A DNA stretch of 35,275 nucleotides from Sulfuritalea sp. Its GTDB lineage: Bacteria; Pseudomonadota; Gammaproteobacteria; Burkholderiales; Rhodocyclaceae. The notes below the pieces were generated by a model. It had not been told where the DNA came from. It saw nothing but the letters and a program-made list of their open reading frames with translations, and ran no database searches. The DNA lies in NCBI GenBank assembly GCA_011526165.1, contig WYAY01000161.1, positions 1-35,275 of the forward strand, in the 5' to 3' direction. The translations under genes were made by a program, and so were the position numbers. Below, piece by piece: positions 1 to 8,102 of the stretch. Every line of letters starts with the position of its first letter. Position 1 is the stretch's first letter.

Positions 1-77
1 GCACCAGACCCCCACGAATTTGGCCCGCAAGGTGCGCCTGCGACCGGCGAATCCGGGCGCCTTTTTATTCCTCGCTT

Positions 78-91
78 TTGACAAAAGTTAA
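78..91 (+). promoter_or_regulatory. Possible distal FNR/DNR-like half-matched box
   Basis: TTGAC-AAAA-GTTAA. It matches the FNR/DNR/NNR consensus TTGAY-N4-RTCAA except for one base in the right half. It lies 59 bp (centre to centre) upstream of the perfect box before the first nirS. Nothing else, including no gene, is seen in bases 1-77. Confidence 0.35.
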
Positions 92-136
92 CCTATATTA
101 AGAATTCCCGCATTTCCTTTCGGGACATTCTTTCTT

Positions 137-150
137 TTGATAAAAATCAA
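137..150 (+). promoter_or_regulatory. FNR/DNR-type box of the first nirS promoter
   Basis: TTGAT-AAAA-ATCAA is a perfect palindromic match to the binding site of FNR/DNR/NNR regulators, which switch on denitrification genes when oxygen is low and NO is present. A plausible -10 (TAGAAC, 171-176) lies about 28 bases beyond the box centre, close to the 29.5 expected for a class II site at -41.5. The start codon of nirS is at 251 with a purine-rich ribosome site (GAGGGAGA, 237-244). Which family member binds is not visible from the DNA. Confidence 0.85.
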
Positions 151-250
151 GGAATGGGCGGCCTGCCCGGTAGAACCTTCGCTCAGCACAAAAACCGCAA
201 ATTTTTTGGGCTTTTTCGTTAATCGGGTTCTTCGTTGAGGGAGAAGACAC

Positions 251-1951
251 ATGCAGAAACGTAATGTGAAATCCGGCGCCCTGAGCCTGGCGGCCCTGCC
301 GCTCGCGCTTGCCGGCCTGTTCAACACGGCCAGCGCCCAGGACGCCGCTCCGCCGGCCATGACGGCGGAAGAAAAGGCAATCGGCAAAAAGATCTACTTC
401 GAACGTTGTGCCGGCTGCCACGGCGTGCTGCGCAAGGGCGCTACCGGCAAGAACCTCGAGCCGAGCTGGAGCAAGAAGGACAAGGACGGCAAGGAAACGT
501 CGGGCGGCATGCTCAAGCTCGGCACGGCACGGCTCGAGAAGATCATCGCCCTCGGCACCGAAGGCGGCATGGTGAACTACGACGACATCCTGACCAAGGA
601 AGAGATCAACGTCATGGCGCGTTACATCCAGAACGTGCCTGACGTGCCACCGGAGTTCAGCCTGAAGGACATGCAGGACTCCTGGAAGCTCATCGTGCCG
701 GTCGACCAGCGGCCGAAGAAGCAGATGAGCAAGATCAACCTGAAGAACGTCTTCGCCACCACCTTGCGCGACACCGGCAAGCTGGCGCTGATCGACGGCG
801 ACACCAAGCAGATCTGGGAAATCCTCGACACCGGCTATGCGGTGCACATTTCCCGCCTGTCGGCTTCCGGCCGCTATGTCTATACGGTCGGCCGCGACGG
901 CCTGGTCACGCTGATCGACCTCTGGTTCGAGAAGCCCACCACGGTTGCCACGGTCAAGCTCGGTTCCGATGCCCGTTCCGTGGATACCTCCAAGTTCAAG
1001 GGCTACGAGGACAAGTACCTGGTCGGCGGCACCTACTGGCCGCCCCAGTACTCGGTCATGGAAGGCGACACCCTCAAGCCGCTCAAGATCGTCTCGACCC
1101 GCGGCATGACGGTGGACGGCGAGTACCACCCCGAGCCGCGCGTGGCCTCGATCGTGTCTTCGCACATCAAGCCGGAGTGGGTCATCAACGTCAAGGAAAC
1201 CGGCATGATCCTGCTGGTGGACTACAGCGACATCAACAACCTGAAGACCACCACCATCAACTCGGCCAAGTTCCTGCATGACGGCGGCTGGGATGCGTCC
1301 AAGCGTTACTTCCTCGTCGCGGCGAATGCCTCGCACAAGGTCGCGGCGGTCGACACCAAGACCGGCAAGCTGGCCGCCCTGGTCGACACCAAGAAGATCC
1401 CCCACCCGGGACGCGGCGCCAACTTCTTCCATCCGAAGTACGGCCCCGTCTGGGCGACCGGCCACCTCGGCGATGCCGTGGTGTCGCTGATCTCGACGCC
1501 GTCCGAGAAGAAGGAGCACGCCAAGTTCAAGCAGTACAACTGGAAAGTGGTCGAAGAACTGAAGATGCCGGGCGCGGGCAACCTGTTCGTCAAGACGCAC
1601 CCGAAATCGCACCATCTGTGGGCCGACATGCCGATGAACCCCGAGCGCGAGAACGCCGAGGTCAACTACGTGTTCGATCTGCGCGACCTGTCCAAGCCGC
1701 CGGTCAAGATCGACGTTGCCAAGGATTCCGGCCTGCCGGTGACCAAGGCGTTGCGACGCGCGGTGCACCAGGAGTTCAGCCAGGACGGCACCGAGGTCTG
1801 GATCTCGCTGTGGGGCGGCAAGACCGACCAGTCGGCCATCGTGGTGTATGACGACAAGACCCTGAAGGTCAAGAAGGTGATCACCGATCCGAAGATGATC
1901 ACCCCGACCGGCAAGTTCAACGTCTACAACACAATGAAGGACATCTACTAA
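251..1951 (+). CDS. nirS: Cytochrome cd1 nitrite reductase (first copy)
   Basis: Periplasmic enzyme reducing nitrite to NO. The 566-residue protein has a Sec signal ending near ASAQ (residues 27-30), a haem c motif CAGCH at 53-57 with Met107 (GGMVNY) as likely sixth ligand, then the eight-bladed haem d1 propeller. The d1 proximal His is His199 (YAVHISR). The two catalytic distal histidines are His343 (FLHDGG) and His385 (PHPGRG), with the 42-residue spacing known from Pseudomonas NirS. The C-terminal [11 protein letters not shown] block is also typical. It begins an operon with nirT and a haem protein, not with the d1 genes. It differs clearly from the second nirS at 12831: its N-terminus is about 26 residues shorter before the haem c motif, and the loop before Met107 and the stretch at residues 416-440 are divergent. 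All functional residues are present, so it is probably active. Confidence 0.97.
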   Translation: MQKRNVKSGALSLAALPLALAGLFNTASAQDAAPPAMTAEEKAIGKKIYFERCAGCHGVLRKGATGKNLEPSWSKKDKDGKETSGGMLKLGTARLEKIIALGTEGGMVNYDDILTKEEINVMARYIQNVPDVPPEFSLKDMQDSWKLIVPVDQRPKKQMSKINLKNVFATTLRDTGKLALIDGDTKQIWEILDTGYAVHISRLSASGRYVYTVGRDGLVTLIDLWFEKPTTVATVKLGSDARSVDTSKFKGYEDKYLVGGTYWPPQYSVMEGDTLKPLKIVSTRGMTVDGEYHPEPRVASIVSSHIKPEWVINVKETGMILLVDYSDINNLKTTTINSAKFLHDGGWDASKRYFLVAANASHKVAAVDTKTGKLAALVDTKKIPHPGRGANFFHPKYGPVWATGHLGDAVVSLISTPSEKKEHAKFKQYNWKVVEELKMPGAGNLFVKTHPKSHHLWADMPMNPERENAEVNYVFDLRDLSKPPVKIDVAKDSGLPVTKALRRAVHQEFSQDGTEVWISLWGGKTDQSAIVVYDDKTLKVKKVITDPKMITPTGKFNVYNTMKDIY

Positions 1952-1972
1952 GCAACACCTTGCAGCAGGACA

Positions 1973-1997
1973 ACCCGGGGGCCGTGCGCCCCCGGGT
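1973..1997 (+). terminator. Strong GC hairpin between nirS and nirT
   Basis: A perfect 10-bp stem (ACCCGGGGGC with GCCCCCGGGT) closes a 5-base loop in the 83-base gap between nirS and nirT. It is followed by GCTTGTTG, not a T-run. It is therefore more likely an attenuator or a block to mRNA decay that keeps nirS transcript above nirT than a full terminator. Confidence 0.6.
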
Positions 1998-2034
1998 GCT
2001 TGTTGCGATCGATTCACCAGGGACGGATTTCCAC

Positions 2035-2634
2035 ATGTCTGACAACAATAATTCCCTCATCGGCCGCTTCTGGAACGCGTTGAGGCGGCCCAGCGCCAAG
2101 TATTCCCTCCTGACCCTGGTGCTCGGCGGCTTCGTTGCCGGCATCGTCTTCTGGGGCGGTTTCCACACCGTGGTGGAGGCGACCAACACCGAGGCGTTCT
2201 GCATCGGCTGCCACGAGATGCGCAACAACGTCTATGAGGAATACAAGAACACCATCCACTACACCAACCGCACCGGGGTGCGCGCGGTGTGCGCCGACTG
2301 CCACGTGCCGAAGGAGTGGGGGCCGAAGATGCTGAGGAAGATCCAGGCCTCGCGCGAGCTCTACGGCAAGGTCACCGGCAGCGTGGACACGCGCGAGAAG
2401 TTCGAGGCCAAGCGGCTCGAACTGGCCGAGCGCGAGTGGAAGCGCATGAAGGCGAACAACTCGCTGGAGTGCCGCAACTGCCACAGCATGGTCAGCATGG
2501 ACGGCGAAAAGCAGAAGCAGCGCGCGCGCAAGCAGCACGAAATGGCGCAGCGCGACGGTGAGACCTGCATCGACTGCCACAAGGGCATCGCCCACCAGAA
2601 GCCCAAGGGCATGAAGGAAGACGACGAGGAATAG
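2035..2634 (+). CDS. nirT: NapC/NirT-family tetrahaem cytochrome c
   Basis: Membrane-anchored quinol dehydrogenase that passes electrons from the quinol pool to periplasmic reductases, here most likely NirS. The 199-residue protein has one transmembrane helix (about 24-46) and four haem motifs: CIGCH (56-60), CADCH (86-90), CRNCH (146-150) and CIDCH (178-182). Length and haem spacing fit the NapC/NirT family. The ATG at 2035 is chosen because residue 1 lies just before the cytoplasmic basic stretch and an AGGGA sequence lies upstream. The longer in-frame start at 1960 would run through the hairpin. The gene follows nirS directly, as in the nirST order of pseudomonads. The C-terminus is very acidic (EDDEE). 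Confidence 0.93.
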   Translation: MSDNNNSLIGRFWNALRRPSAKYSLLTLVLGGFVAGIVFWGGFHTVVEATNTEAFCIGCHEMRNNVYEEYKNTIHYTNRTGVRAVCADCHVPKEWGPKMLRKIQASRELYGKVTGSVDTREKFEAKRLELAEREWKRMKANNSLECRNCHSMVSMDGEKQKQRARKQHEMAQRDGETCIDCHKGIAHQKPKGMKEDDEE

Positions 2635-2704
2635 CCCTCCCGGTCATCTCGCCCATGCGAGGCCCGTTTATACTGATTGAAACCTGTTAGGAAAGGAGCA
2701 AGCC

Positions 2705-3571
2705 ATGCAGAAATTCATTACCGCTTCCGCCGCCGGACTGGTGCTCGCGCTGGGCACGGGCGGCGCGCTGGCCGCGCCCGACTGGGGCAAGGCGCCCGCC
2801 AAGAAGATCACGCTGCTCTACCCGGGCGCATCCCCGATGGAGTGGATCCTCAAGGGCACCGAGCATGGCGGCGCCCGCGGCCTGAAGAAGGGCGAGAGCT
2901 GCGCCGCCTGCCACGACGAGGAAGCGGCCGACATGGGCAAGAAGATGGCCACCGGCCAGAAGATCGAGCCGAAGCCGATCAAGGGCAAGGCCGGCTCGAT
3001 ACCCGTCACGGTGCAGGCCGCCCATGACGGAGCCAACCTCTACCTGCGCTTTTCCTGGAAGCAGCCGGCCGGCGGCGCCGAGAAGATGGACAAGGACAAC
3101 GCGGTCAAGCTGGCGGTGATGTTCGAGGACAACAAGATCGAGCGCGCCAACCTGTCCGGCTGCTGGGAAACCTGCCATCAGGACGCGCGCACCATGCCGG
3201 ATGCCAAGGACGACAAGAAGACCAAGTACGTCAAGGATGGCGACGTCAAGGCGGGCAAGTTCTACGACCTGATCCAGTGGACCAGCAAGGGCGCCAAGCA
3301 CGACGGCTACGTCGCCGACAAACGCGTCATGGAAGGCGGCAAGGGCCTGGTCGAGGCCAAGGGCGAGAAGAAGGGCGACGAGTGGGTCGTCGTCTTCACC
3401 CGCAAGCTGGCCGGCGGCGGCGAGGGCGACATCGCCATGGCTTCCGGCAAGACCTACAACTTCGGCTTCGCCATCCACGACGACCACACGACCGGCCGTT
3501 TCCATCATGTTTCGCTCGGCTACACGCTGGGCATCGACGCCAAGGCCGACATCACCGCGGCCAAGCAGTAA
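2705..3571 (+). CDS. Periplasmic haem protein, ethylbenzene-dehydrogenase gamma-like
   Basis: The 288-residue protein has a signal peptide cleaved near ALAA (21-24). It has one standard haem c motif, CAACH at 66-70, and one unusual six-residue motif, CWETCH at 153-158, with three residues between the cysteines. The rest is a beta-rich domain of the kind found in ethylbenzene dehydrogenase gamma and related haem-binding subunits (HDDHTTGRFHHVSLGY region near 258-273). It probably acts as a periplasmic electron carrier or docking partner between NirT and NirS. That role is inferred from its place as third gene of the nirS operon; the family has no settled function. The start is supported by AAAGGAG at 2691-2697. 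Lysine-rich repeats (GKK, KKGDE) make it strongly charged. Confidence 0.75.
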   Translation: MQKFITASAAGLVLALGTGGALAAPDWGKAPAKKITLLYPGASPMEWILKGTEHGGARGLKKGESCAACHDEEAADMGKKMATGQKIEPKPIKGKAGSIPVTVQAAHDGANLYLRFSWKQPAGGAEKMDKDNAVKLAVMFEDNKIERANLSGCWETCHQDARTMPDAKDDKKTKYVKDGDVKAGKFYDLIQWTSKGAKHDGYVADKRVMEGGKGLVEAKGEKKGDEWVVVFTRKLAGGGEGDIAMASGKTYNFGFAIHDDHTTGRFHHVSLGYTLGIDAKADITAAKQ

Positions 3572-3603
3572 GCTGCCGGGAACTCCCGGGGCGGGGGAAG
3601 GAC

Positions 3604-3633
3604 AAACGGGGAGCGCAGGCTCCCCGTTTTTTT
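3604..3633 (+). terminator. Rho-independent terminator after the first nirS operon
   Basis: An 11-bp perfect stem (AAACGGGGAGC with GCTCCCCGTTT, 3604-3614 and 3619-3629) with loop GCAG is followed by an uninterrupted run of T to 3633. It closes the nirS-nirT-haem protein unit, so the copper protein behind it needs its own promoter or read-through. Confidence 0.93.
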
Positions 3634-3659
3634 CCATATCCGACAGACAGGAGGCAGGC

Positions 3660-3986
3660 ATGCGGTTGATAACCCGATCCATCGCCGTGTTGTGGGGACT
3701 GACTTTCCTCGCCGCCCAGGCGGCGGCGCAGACGGTCGAGGTCTCCATCCAGGATTACAAGTACGTACCTGCCGAGCTGAAGGTCAAGGCCGGCACCACC
3801 GTGAAGTGGACCAACAACGAGAAGCGCGTCAGCCATTCCGTGCTGTTTACCGGACCGGGCGGCTTCGAGTCCGAGCGATTCTTTCCGGGGGAGTCCTGGC
3901 AGCGCACCTTCGACAAGCCCGGCGTATATGCCTACACCTGCGGGCCGCACCCCGAGATGAAAGGGCGCATCGACGTGACGGAGTAG
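3660..3986 (+). CDS. Small type-1 copper protein (cupredoxin)
   Basis: A 108-residue plastocyanin/pseudoazurin-like electron carrier with a signal peptide ending near AAAQ (21-24). The copper ligands are visible in the expected order: His59 (SHSVLF), Cys94, His97 and Met100 in YTCGPHPEM. The start at 3660 is fixed by an AGGAGG ribosome site at 3649-3654, five bases upstream. Longer frames run through the terminator. It stands alone between the nirS operon and a CuA-type NO reductase operon. It may carry electrons to NirS, or to the cytochrome c/CuA subunit downstream (inferred). Codons 9-16 contain one copy of a 24-bp motif repeated through the window. Confidence 0.92.
   Translation: MRLITRSIAVLWGLTFLAAQAAAQTVEVSIQDYKYVPAELKVKAGTTVKWTNNEKRVSHSVLFTGPGGFESERFFPGESWQRTFDKPGVYAYTCGPHPEMKGRIDVTE
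3683..3706 (+). repeat. 24-bp motif, copy 1 (in cupredoxin)
   Basis: CGCCGT-N6-GGGACTGACTTT. It is read here as IAVLWGLTF inside the signal peptide. The ACT codon is unusual for this GC-rich region. Copies also lie at 18509, 20851, 24956, 25655 and 34784, all on the + strand. Confidence 0.5.
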
Positions 3987-4027
3987 CCCCTCCCGCCGTC
4001 CTGTCCCTCCAGCGCGCTCTTTGCTGT

Positions 4028-4046
4028 CGTGTAAGTGGCGTGTAAG
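4028..4046 (+). promoter_or_regulatory. Direct repeat with 11-bp period before the CuA NO reductase operon
   Basis: CGTGTAAG occurs twice (4028-4035 and 4039-4046), one helical turn apart, 53 bases before the subunit II start. A weak -10 candidate, TACAAA, follows at 4057-4062. The layout (same-face direct repeats a short distance before the -10) is that bound by SARP/AfsR-type activators. A regulator with the matching winged-helix plus BTAD architecture is encoded at 9076-10677. The link is an inference. Confidence 0.4.
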
Positions 4047-4098
4047 AGGGTCGTCGTACAAACACGCATCGTCGAATTCCAAGGGGGGAGGGTCGTCG

Positions 4099-5070
4099 AT
4101 GCGCTACCTAGCCGCTGTTTTGTTGTTGTGCGTGCTTGTCCCGTTCGCTCCGGCCAGGGCCGAGAACGAAGCTGCAGACCGGGGCAGGATCCTGTTCGAA
4201 CAGAAATGCGCGTCCTGCCACACCATTGGCGGCGGTGCGCGCGTCGGTCCCGACCTGCAGGGCGCGCACCAGCGCCGATCCGAGGAATGGCTCCTGCGCT
4301 TCGTCACCGAGCCGGACCGCATGATTGCCGAGAAGGATGAGATCGCCGTCCGCCTCGTCGAGCAGTTCAACCGGATCGTCATGCCGAATCTCGGCCTCCA
4401 GGCGTCCGAGGCGCGCGAACTGCTGGCGCACATCAAGCTGGTCGGCGGGACGCAGGCCGCCGCGGCGCCGCCGCAGCCGGCCGCGGCCCCCCTGCCGCGG
4501 CCGGATCTCATCGCGCCGCAATCCATCGTACTCGGCGTGTTCCTCTTCGTCTCGGCCATCATCGTGCTGGTGTTCGCCTGGGTGGGCTTCAGCACCCGCC
4601 AGCCCGAGGAGGTGAACGTGAAGAAGGCCTACGGCTTCCGCAAGGCCTTGTTCGCCACCGCCAGCGCCGTGGTCGTGGCGACACTGGTCATGACCATGCC
4701 GGGCGCGCCCTATGCCGTTGCCTCTCTCAAGGCCGACCGCATCGTGTATGTCGCGGCACGCCAGTTCGATTTCGTCTTCTCCGACGAACCGATCACCAGC
4801 GCCGCCGACCTCGGCCGCATACCCACCATGCGGCACCTCGACCTGCCGGCCAACGCCCTCGTCGAGTTCCGCGTCACCAGCCTCGACGTGAACCACGGCT
4901 TCGGCGTGTACGGCCCCGAGCGCCAGTTGCTGGCGCAGACCCAGGCCATGCCCGGCTATGTGAATCGGCTGCGGGTGAGCCTGGCCCAGCCCGGCCATTA
5001 CAAGGTGTTCTGCCTGGAGTATTGCGCGGCAGGCCACCACGCCATGCAATCCGGATTCGACGTCAAATAG
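4099..5070 (+). CDS. CuA-type haem-copper reductase subunit II with N-terminal cytochrome c
   Basis: Electron-entry subunit of a haem-copper NO reductase. The order in 323 residues is: signal peptide (1-21), cytochrome c domain with CASCH at 37-41 and probable axial Met95, a Pro/Ala linker (about 118-138), two membrane helices (about 142-164 and 182-204), then a CuA cupredoxin domain. All CuA ligands are present: His266 (DVNHGF), Cys305, Glu307 carbonyl position, Cys309, His313 and Met316 in CLEYCAAGHHAM. The cytochrome c at the N-terminus reverses the usual order of caa3 subunit II, where it is C-terminal. The start at 4099 follows GGGGGGAGGG. Subunit I begins 13 bases after the stop. It could be an oxidase subunit II, but the partner subunit argues for NO reduction. 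Confidence 0.85.
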   Translation: MRYLAAVLLLCVLVPFAPARAENEAADRGRILFEQKCASCHTIGGGARVGPDLQGAHQRRSEEWLLRFVTEPDRMIAEKDEIAVRLVEQFNRIVMPNLGLQASEARELLAHIKLVGGTQAAAAPPQPAAAPLPRPDLIAPQSIVLGVFLFVSAIIVLVFAWVGFSTRQPEEVNVKKAYGFRKALFATASAVVVATLVMTMPGAPYAVASLKADRIVYVAARQFDFVFSDEPITSAADLGRIPTMRHLDLPANALVEFRVTSLDVNHGFGVYGPERQLLAQTQAMPGYVNRLRVSLAQPGHYKVFCLEYCAAGHHAMQSGFDVK

Positions 5071-5083
5071 GGAGAGAACCGCG

Positions 5084-6508
5084 ATGCGTCCAGCCAATTC
5101 CTACACGCTGTACTGGATGGGGGTCACCTTTCTGCTGTTCCCGATCCTGATCCTGCTCGGCATCTACATGCGCACCGTTCAGGCCGGCGGCCTGGCGGGA
5201 ACCGTGACCTGGTTCTATCCGATGATGACGCTGCACGGCGTCGGCATGGTCGGCGTCTGGTACGTCGCGGCGATGGCCTGCGCCGCCGACATCCTCGGCC
5301 GCTACACCGAGCCGTCGCCGGCGGTGCGCGGTCTGGCGCTCGGCGGCACGCTGGTCGGCGTGCTGCTGCTGCTCGCCTGCGTCTTCCTCGGCAAGTTCGC
5401 CGGCGGCTGGTATTTCCTCTATCCGCTGCCTTTCAAGGGCGAATGGCCGGCCTGGTCGGCGGTGGCCTTCCTGCTTTCCCTCACCGTGCTGGGGGCGACC
5501 TGGCTGGTGTGGACCCTCGACCTGCTACGCGCCATCGCCAAGAAATACACGCTCACCCAGGCGCTTGGCTGGCATTACCTGGCCGGGCGCGACGAGCCGG
5601 CGATTCCGCCCTCGATCATGATCATCACGGTCAGCCTGATCGCCGGCGTGGCGGCGCTGGCGGCCGGCGTCATCGTCCTCGTGCTGTTCTACCAGGAGTT
5701 GTTCACCGGCGCCGCCAGCGACGCCCTGATGGTGAAGAACCTCACCTTCTTCTTCGGCCACACGCTGGTCAATCTGGCCATGTATCTCGGCGTGGCGGCC
5801 GCCTACGAGGTGCTGCCGCAGTACGCCGGCCGCCCCTGGAAGGCCAACAAGATCGTCGCCATCTCGTGGAATACCGTGCTGCTGATCGTGCTCTTCGCCT
5901 ATTTCCATCACCTCTACATGGACTTCGTGCAGCCGGGCACGCTGCAGTACATCGGGCAGATCGCCTCCTACGCCAGCGCCATCCCGGCCGCGGTGGTGAC
6001 CATCTTCGGCGCGCTGTTGCTGGTCTATCGCGCACGCATGCGCTGGAACCTCGCCTCGCTACTGTTCTTCCTCGGCCTGATCGGCTGGGCCGTCGGCGGC
6101 ATGGGGGCGGTGATCGATTCGACCATCAGCGCCAACGTGCGGCTGCACAACACCCTGTGGGTGCCGGCGCATTTCCACACCTACATGCTCGCCGGCCTGG
6201 TGTTCCTCGTCTTCGCCTACTTCTACCATTGCAGCCAGGAGGCCGCCGCCGAACCCGAGCGCGCCGGCCGGCAGAAACTGGTGTCCGTCCTGATGGTGGC
6301 CGGCGCCTACGGCTTCTTCCTGATGTTCTATCTGTCCGGCGCCTACTCGGTGCCGCGCCGCTTCGCCACCTATCCGGCGGAGCTGGCCCATGGCGGCGCC
6401 TTCTCCGCCATAGCCGCGGTCTTTGCCACCGTGTTCCTGGTCGGTTTCCTGCTGTATCTCGCCGAGACCGGAAGCCGGTGGTACAAGGCCATGCAGACGG
6501 CCAGCTGA
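5084..6508 (+). CDS. Haem-copper subunit I, NO reductase type without active-site tyrosine
   Basis: A 474-residue, about 12-helix membrane protein that reduces NO to N2O (inferred) at a haem/CuB centre. The metal ligands can be read: low-spin haem His51 (LHGVGM) and His365, CuB His226 (FGHTLVN) and His275-His276 (YFHHLY), high-spin haem His363 (PAHFHTYM). Four residues after His226, where oxygen reductases of the A and B families have the cross-linked Tyr, this protein has Asn230. No substitute Tyr is evident, as in NO reductases. Pairing with a CuA subunit II excludes classical cNOR (NorC) and points to one of the CuA-type NOR classes derived from B-family oxidases (eNOR/bNOR/sNOR group). 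Which one cannot be settled by eye. A SCO gene follows directly. Confidence 0.8.
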   Translation: MRPANSYTLYWMGVTFLLFPILILLGIYMRTVQAGGLAGTVTWFYPMMTLHGVGMVGVWYVAAMACAADILGRYTEPSPAVRGLALGGTLVGVLLLLACVFLGKFAGGWYFLYPLPFKGEWPAWSAVAFLLSLTVLGATWLVWTLDLLRAIAKKYTLTQALGWHYLAGRDEPAIPPSIMIITVSLIAGVAALAAGVIVLVLFYQELFTGAASDALMVKNLTFFFGHTLVNLAMYLGVAAAYEVLPQYAGRPWKANKIVAISWNTVLLIVLFAYFHHLYMDFVQPGTLQYIGQIASYASAIPAAVVTIFGALLLVYRARMRWNLASLLFFLGLIGWAVGGMGAVIDSTISANVRLHNTLWVPAHFHTYMLAGLVFLVFAYFYHCSQEAAAEPERAGRQKLVSVLMVAGAYGFFLMFYLSGAYSVPRRFATYPAELAHGGAFSAIAAVFATVFLVGFLLYLAETGSRWYKAMQTAS

Positions 6509-6516
6509 GGTCTGCC

Positions 6517-7323
6517 ATGGGAATCCGGCTGTTGATCGGGGCCTGCGCAGTGATCCTTTCGCTCGCCGCCCAGGGTGCGGCGCCGGGGGTGTCCGTCCAG
6601 GAAAGCCGCCTGATCGACCGCGCCGTGCCCGACATTCCCCTGCAGCTGGCCGACGGCCGCAGCGTGCAGATATCTGAGCTGTGGCGCGATCGCCCGCTGC
6701 TGGTGACCTTTTTCTACCGCCGCTGCAGCGGCGTCTGCATCCCTTTCCTGGAGTGGGTGCGCAACGCCACGCGCGAGGCAGGCGGAATCGGCGGGGACTA
6801 CCGTGTGCTGGCGCTGAGCTTCGACGATGCCGATACCGCGTCAGACGTCGCCGCGCAGGCCGCCGCGCTCGGCCTGCGCGATTCGCCACACTGGTTCTTC
6901 GCGGTGGCCAACCGGGAGGCGCTCGCACGCATCACCGGCGCGCTAGATTTCTGGCACCGCTACGATCCGGCCCGGCGGCAGTACGAGCACAACGCGCTGA
7001 TCGTCGGCATCGAGGACGGCCGCGTCATGCGCGCCCTGGTGGCCAGCGGCGTCGAGGGCGGGCGCATGCGCGAGCTGGTCTGGGAGTTGCGCGGCAGCTT
7101 CATTCCGTTTTATGCCGTGCCCGGACAGACGGCGCTGAGCTGCTTTACCTTCGATGCGGTCAGCGGCGAGACCCGGCTCGATTGGGGCATGCTGCTGCTG
7201 ATGCTGCCGGCGCTGCTGGCGCTCGCCGCCGCCGTGGGCATCTTTGCGCTGGGTAGCCGACGCAACCGGGGCGGAATGAAGACGATAGCGCCGGGAGGAG
7301 CATGGATCACGTCGCACCGCTGA
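6517..7323 (+). CDS. SCO1/SenC copper chaperone with C-terminal membrane anchor
   Basis: Thioredoxin-fold protein that delivers copper to, or reduces, the CuA site. The 268-residue protein has an N-terminal signal or anchor (1-22), the SCO metal motif CSGVC (Cys70, Cys74), and the distal copper ligand His158 (YEHNAL). After the fold comes an extra Cys209 and a C-terminal transmembrane helix (about 224-247). Classical SCO1 has only an N-terminal anchor. The SCO protein at 29317 has the same extra C-terminal part. It starts eight bases after subunit I and overlaps the next gene by 22 bases, so it belongs to the CuA NO reductase operon and probably loads copper into its subunit II. Confidence 0.9.
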   Translation: MGIRLLIGACAVILSLAAQGAAPGVSVQESRLIDRAVPDIPLQLADGRSVQISELWRDRPLLVTFFYRRCSGVCIPFLEWVRNATREAGGIGGDYRVLALSFDDADTASDVAAQAAALGLRDSPHWFFAVANREALARITGALDFWHRYDPARRQYEHNALIVGIEDGRVMRALVASGVEGGRMRELVWELRGSFIPFYAVPGQTALSCFTFDAVSGETRLDWGMLLLMLPALLALAAAVGIFALGSRRNRGGMKTIAPGGAWITSHR

Positions 7324-8102
7324 GACTGATGGAGGAGGTGGAGGCCGCCAGCGGCAAGAAGGCGGCGCTCAGCGTGAATTGCATGCTGCTCAAGGGCTTC
7401 ATGTCCGGCGCGCTGCTTGCCTACGCCACGGCACTGGCCTTCAAGGTGACCGAGGGCCTGCCGCCGGGGCCGGCCGCCCTGGTGGCCGGGGCGGTCTTCC
7501 CGGTCGGCTTCGCCATGATCGTATTGCTTGGCATGGAACTGGCCACCGGCAACTTCGCGGTCCTCGCGCTGGGTGTGGCGCGAGGGCGCACCGATCCGGC
7601 AGCGATGCTGCGCAACTGGGGCTGGGTATACCTGGGCAATTTCATCGGGAGCGTTTTCGTCGGCTATCTGATTGCCGTGGCGCTCACCGGCGCCTTTGGC
7701 CACGAAGCCGGCGCGCTGGGGGACAAGGTGATCGCGGTGGCCGAGGCAAAGACGCTGAGCTATGCCGACGATGGCGCCGCCGGCTGGCTGACGGCATGGG
7801 TGAAGGGCATCCTGTGCAACTGGATGGTGGCGCTCGGCACCTTTCTCGGCCTGAGCTCCACCTCGAGCGCAGGCAAGGTCGTCTCGGTCTGGCTGCCGGT
7901 GGCGACGTTCTTCGCATTGGGCTACGAGCACTCGATCGTCAACATGTTCATCATCCCGACCGCGATCGTGCTGGGCGCCGACATCACGGCCGGGCAATGG
8001 CTGTGGTGGAATCAGATCCCGGTCACGCTGGGCAACATCGTCGGCGGCGCGCTGCTGACCGGGATGCTGCTGCACCACTGCAACCGTCCGGATCGGCACT
8101 GA
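7302..8102 (+). CDS. Formate/nitrite transporter family channel
   Basis: FNT-family inner-membrane pentameric channel for small monovalent anions, 266 residues, six helices. Family signatures include the early LLKGFMSGALLAY helix, the GYEHSIVNMF segment with the central pore histidine, and GNIVGGALL near the C-terminus. The context of nitrite and NO reduction suggests nitrite as substrate, but formate cannot be excluded from sequence. The start at 7302 has GGGAGGAG immediately upstream and lies within the end of the SCO gene, so translation is probably coupled. Confidence 0.92.
   Translation: MDHVAPLRLMEEVEAASGKKAALSVNCMLLKGFMSGALLAYATALAFKVTEGLPPGPAALVAGAVFPVGFAMIVLLGMELATGNFAVLALGVARGRTDPAAMLRNWGWVYLGNFIGSVFVGYLIAVALTGAFGHEAGALGDKVIAVAEAKTLSYADDGAAGWLTAWVKGILCNWMVALGTFLGLSSTSSAGKVVSVWLPVATFFALGYEHSIVNMFIIPTAIVLGADITAGQWLWWNQIPVTLGNIVGGALLTGMLLHHCNRPDRH

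Noticed and set aside
98..2017. Long minus-strand ORF (639 codons) opposite nirS
   Set aside because: A GC-rich antisense shadow. It has no ribosome site and low-complexity His/Val/Asp/Gly composition, and the + strand gene is a clear NirS. The same holds for minus-strand ORFs opposite nirI, the second nirS, nirN and others.
4099..6508. Classical cNOR (NorC/NorB)
   Set aside because: Subunit II carries a full CuA site, which NorC lacks, and subunit I has B-family-like motifs.
5443..6516. Long upstream extension of the SCO gene frame
   Set aside because: It lies inside subunit I in another frame. The SCO signal peptide begins at 6517.
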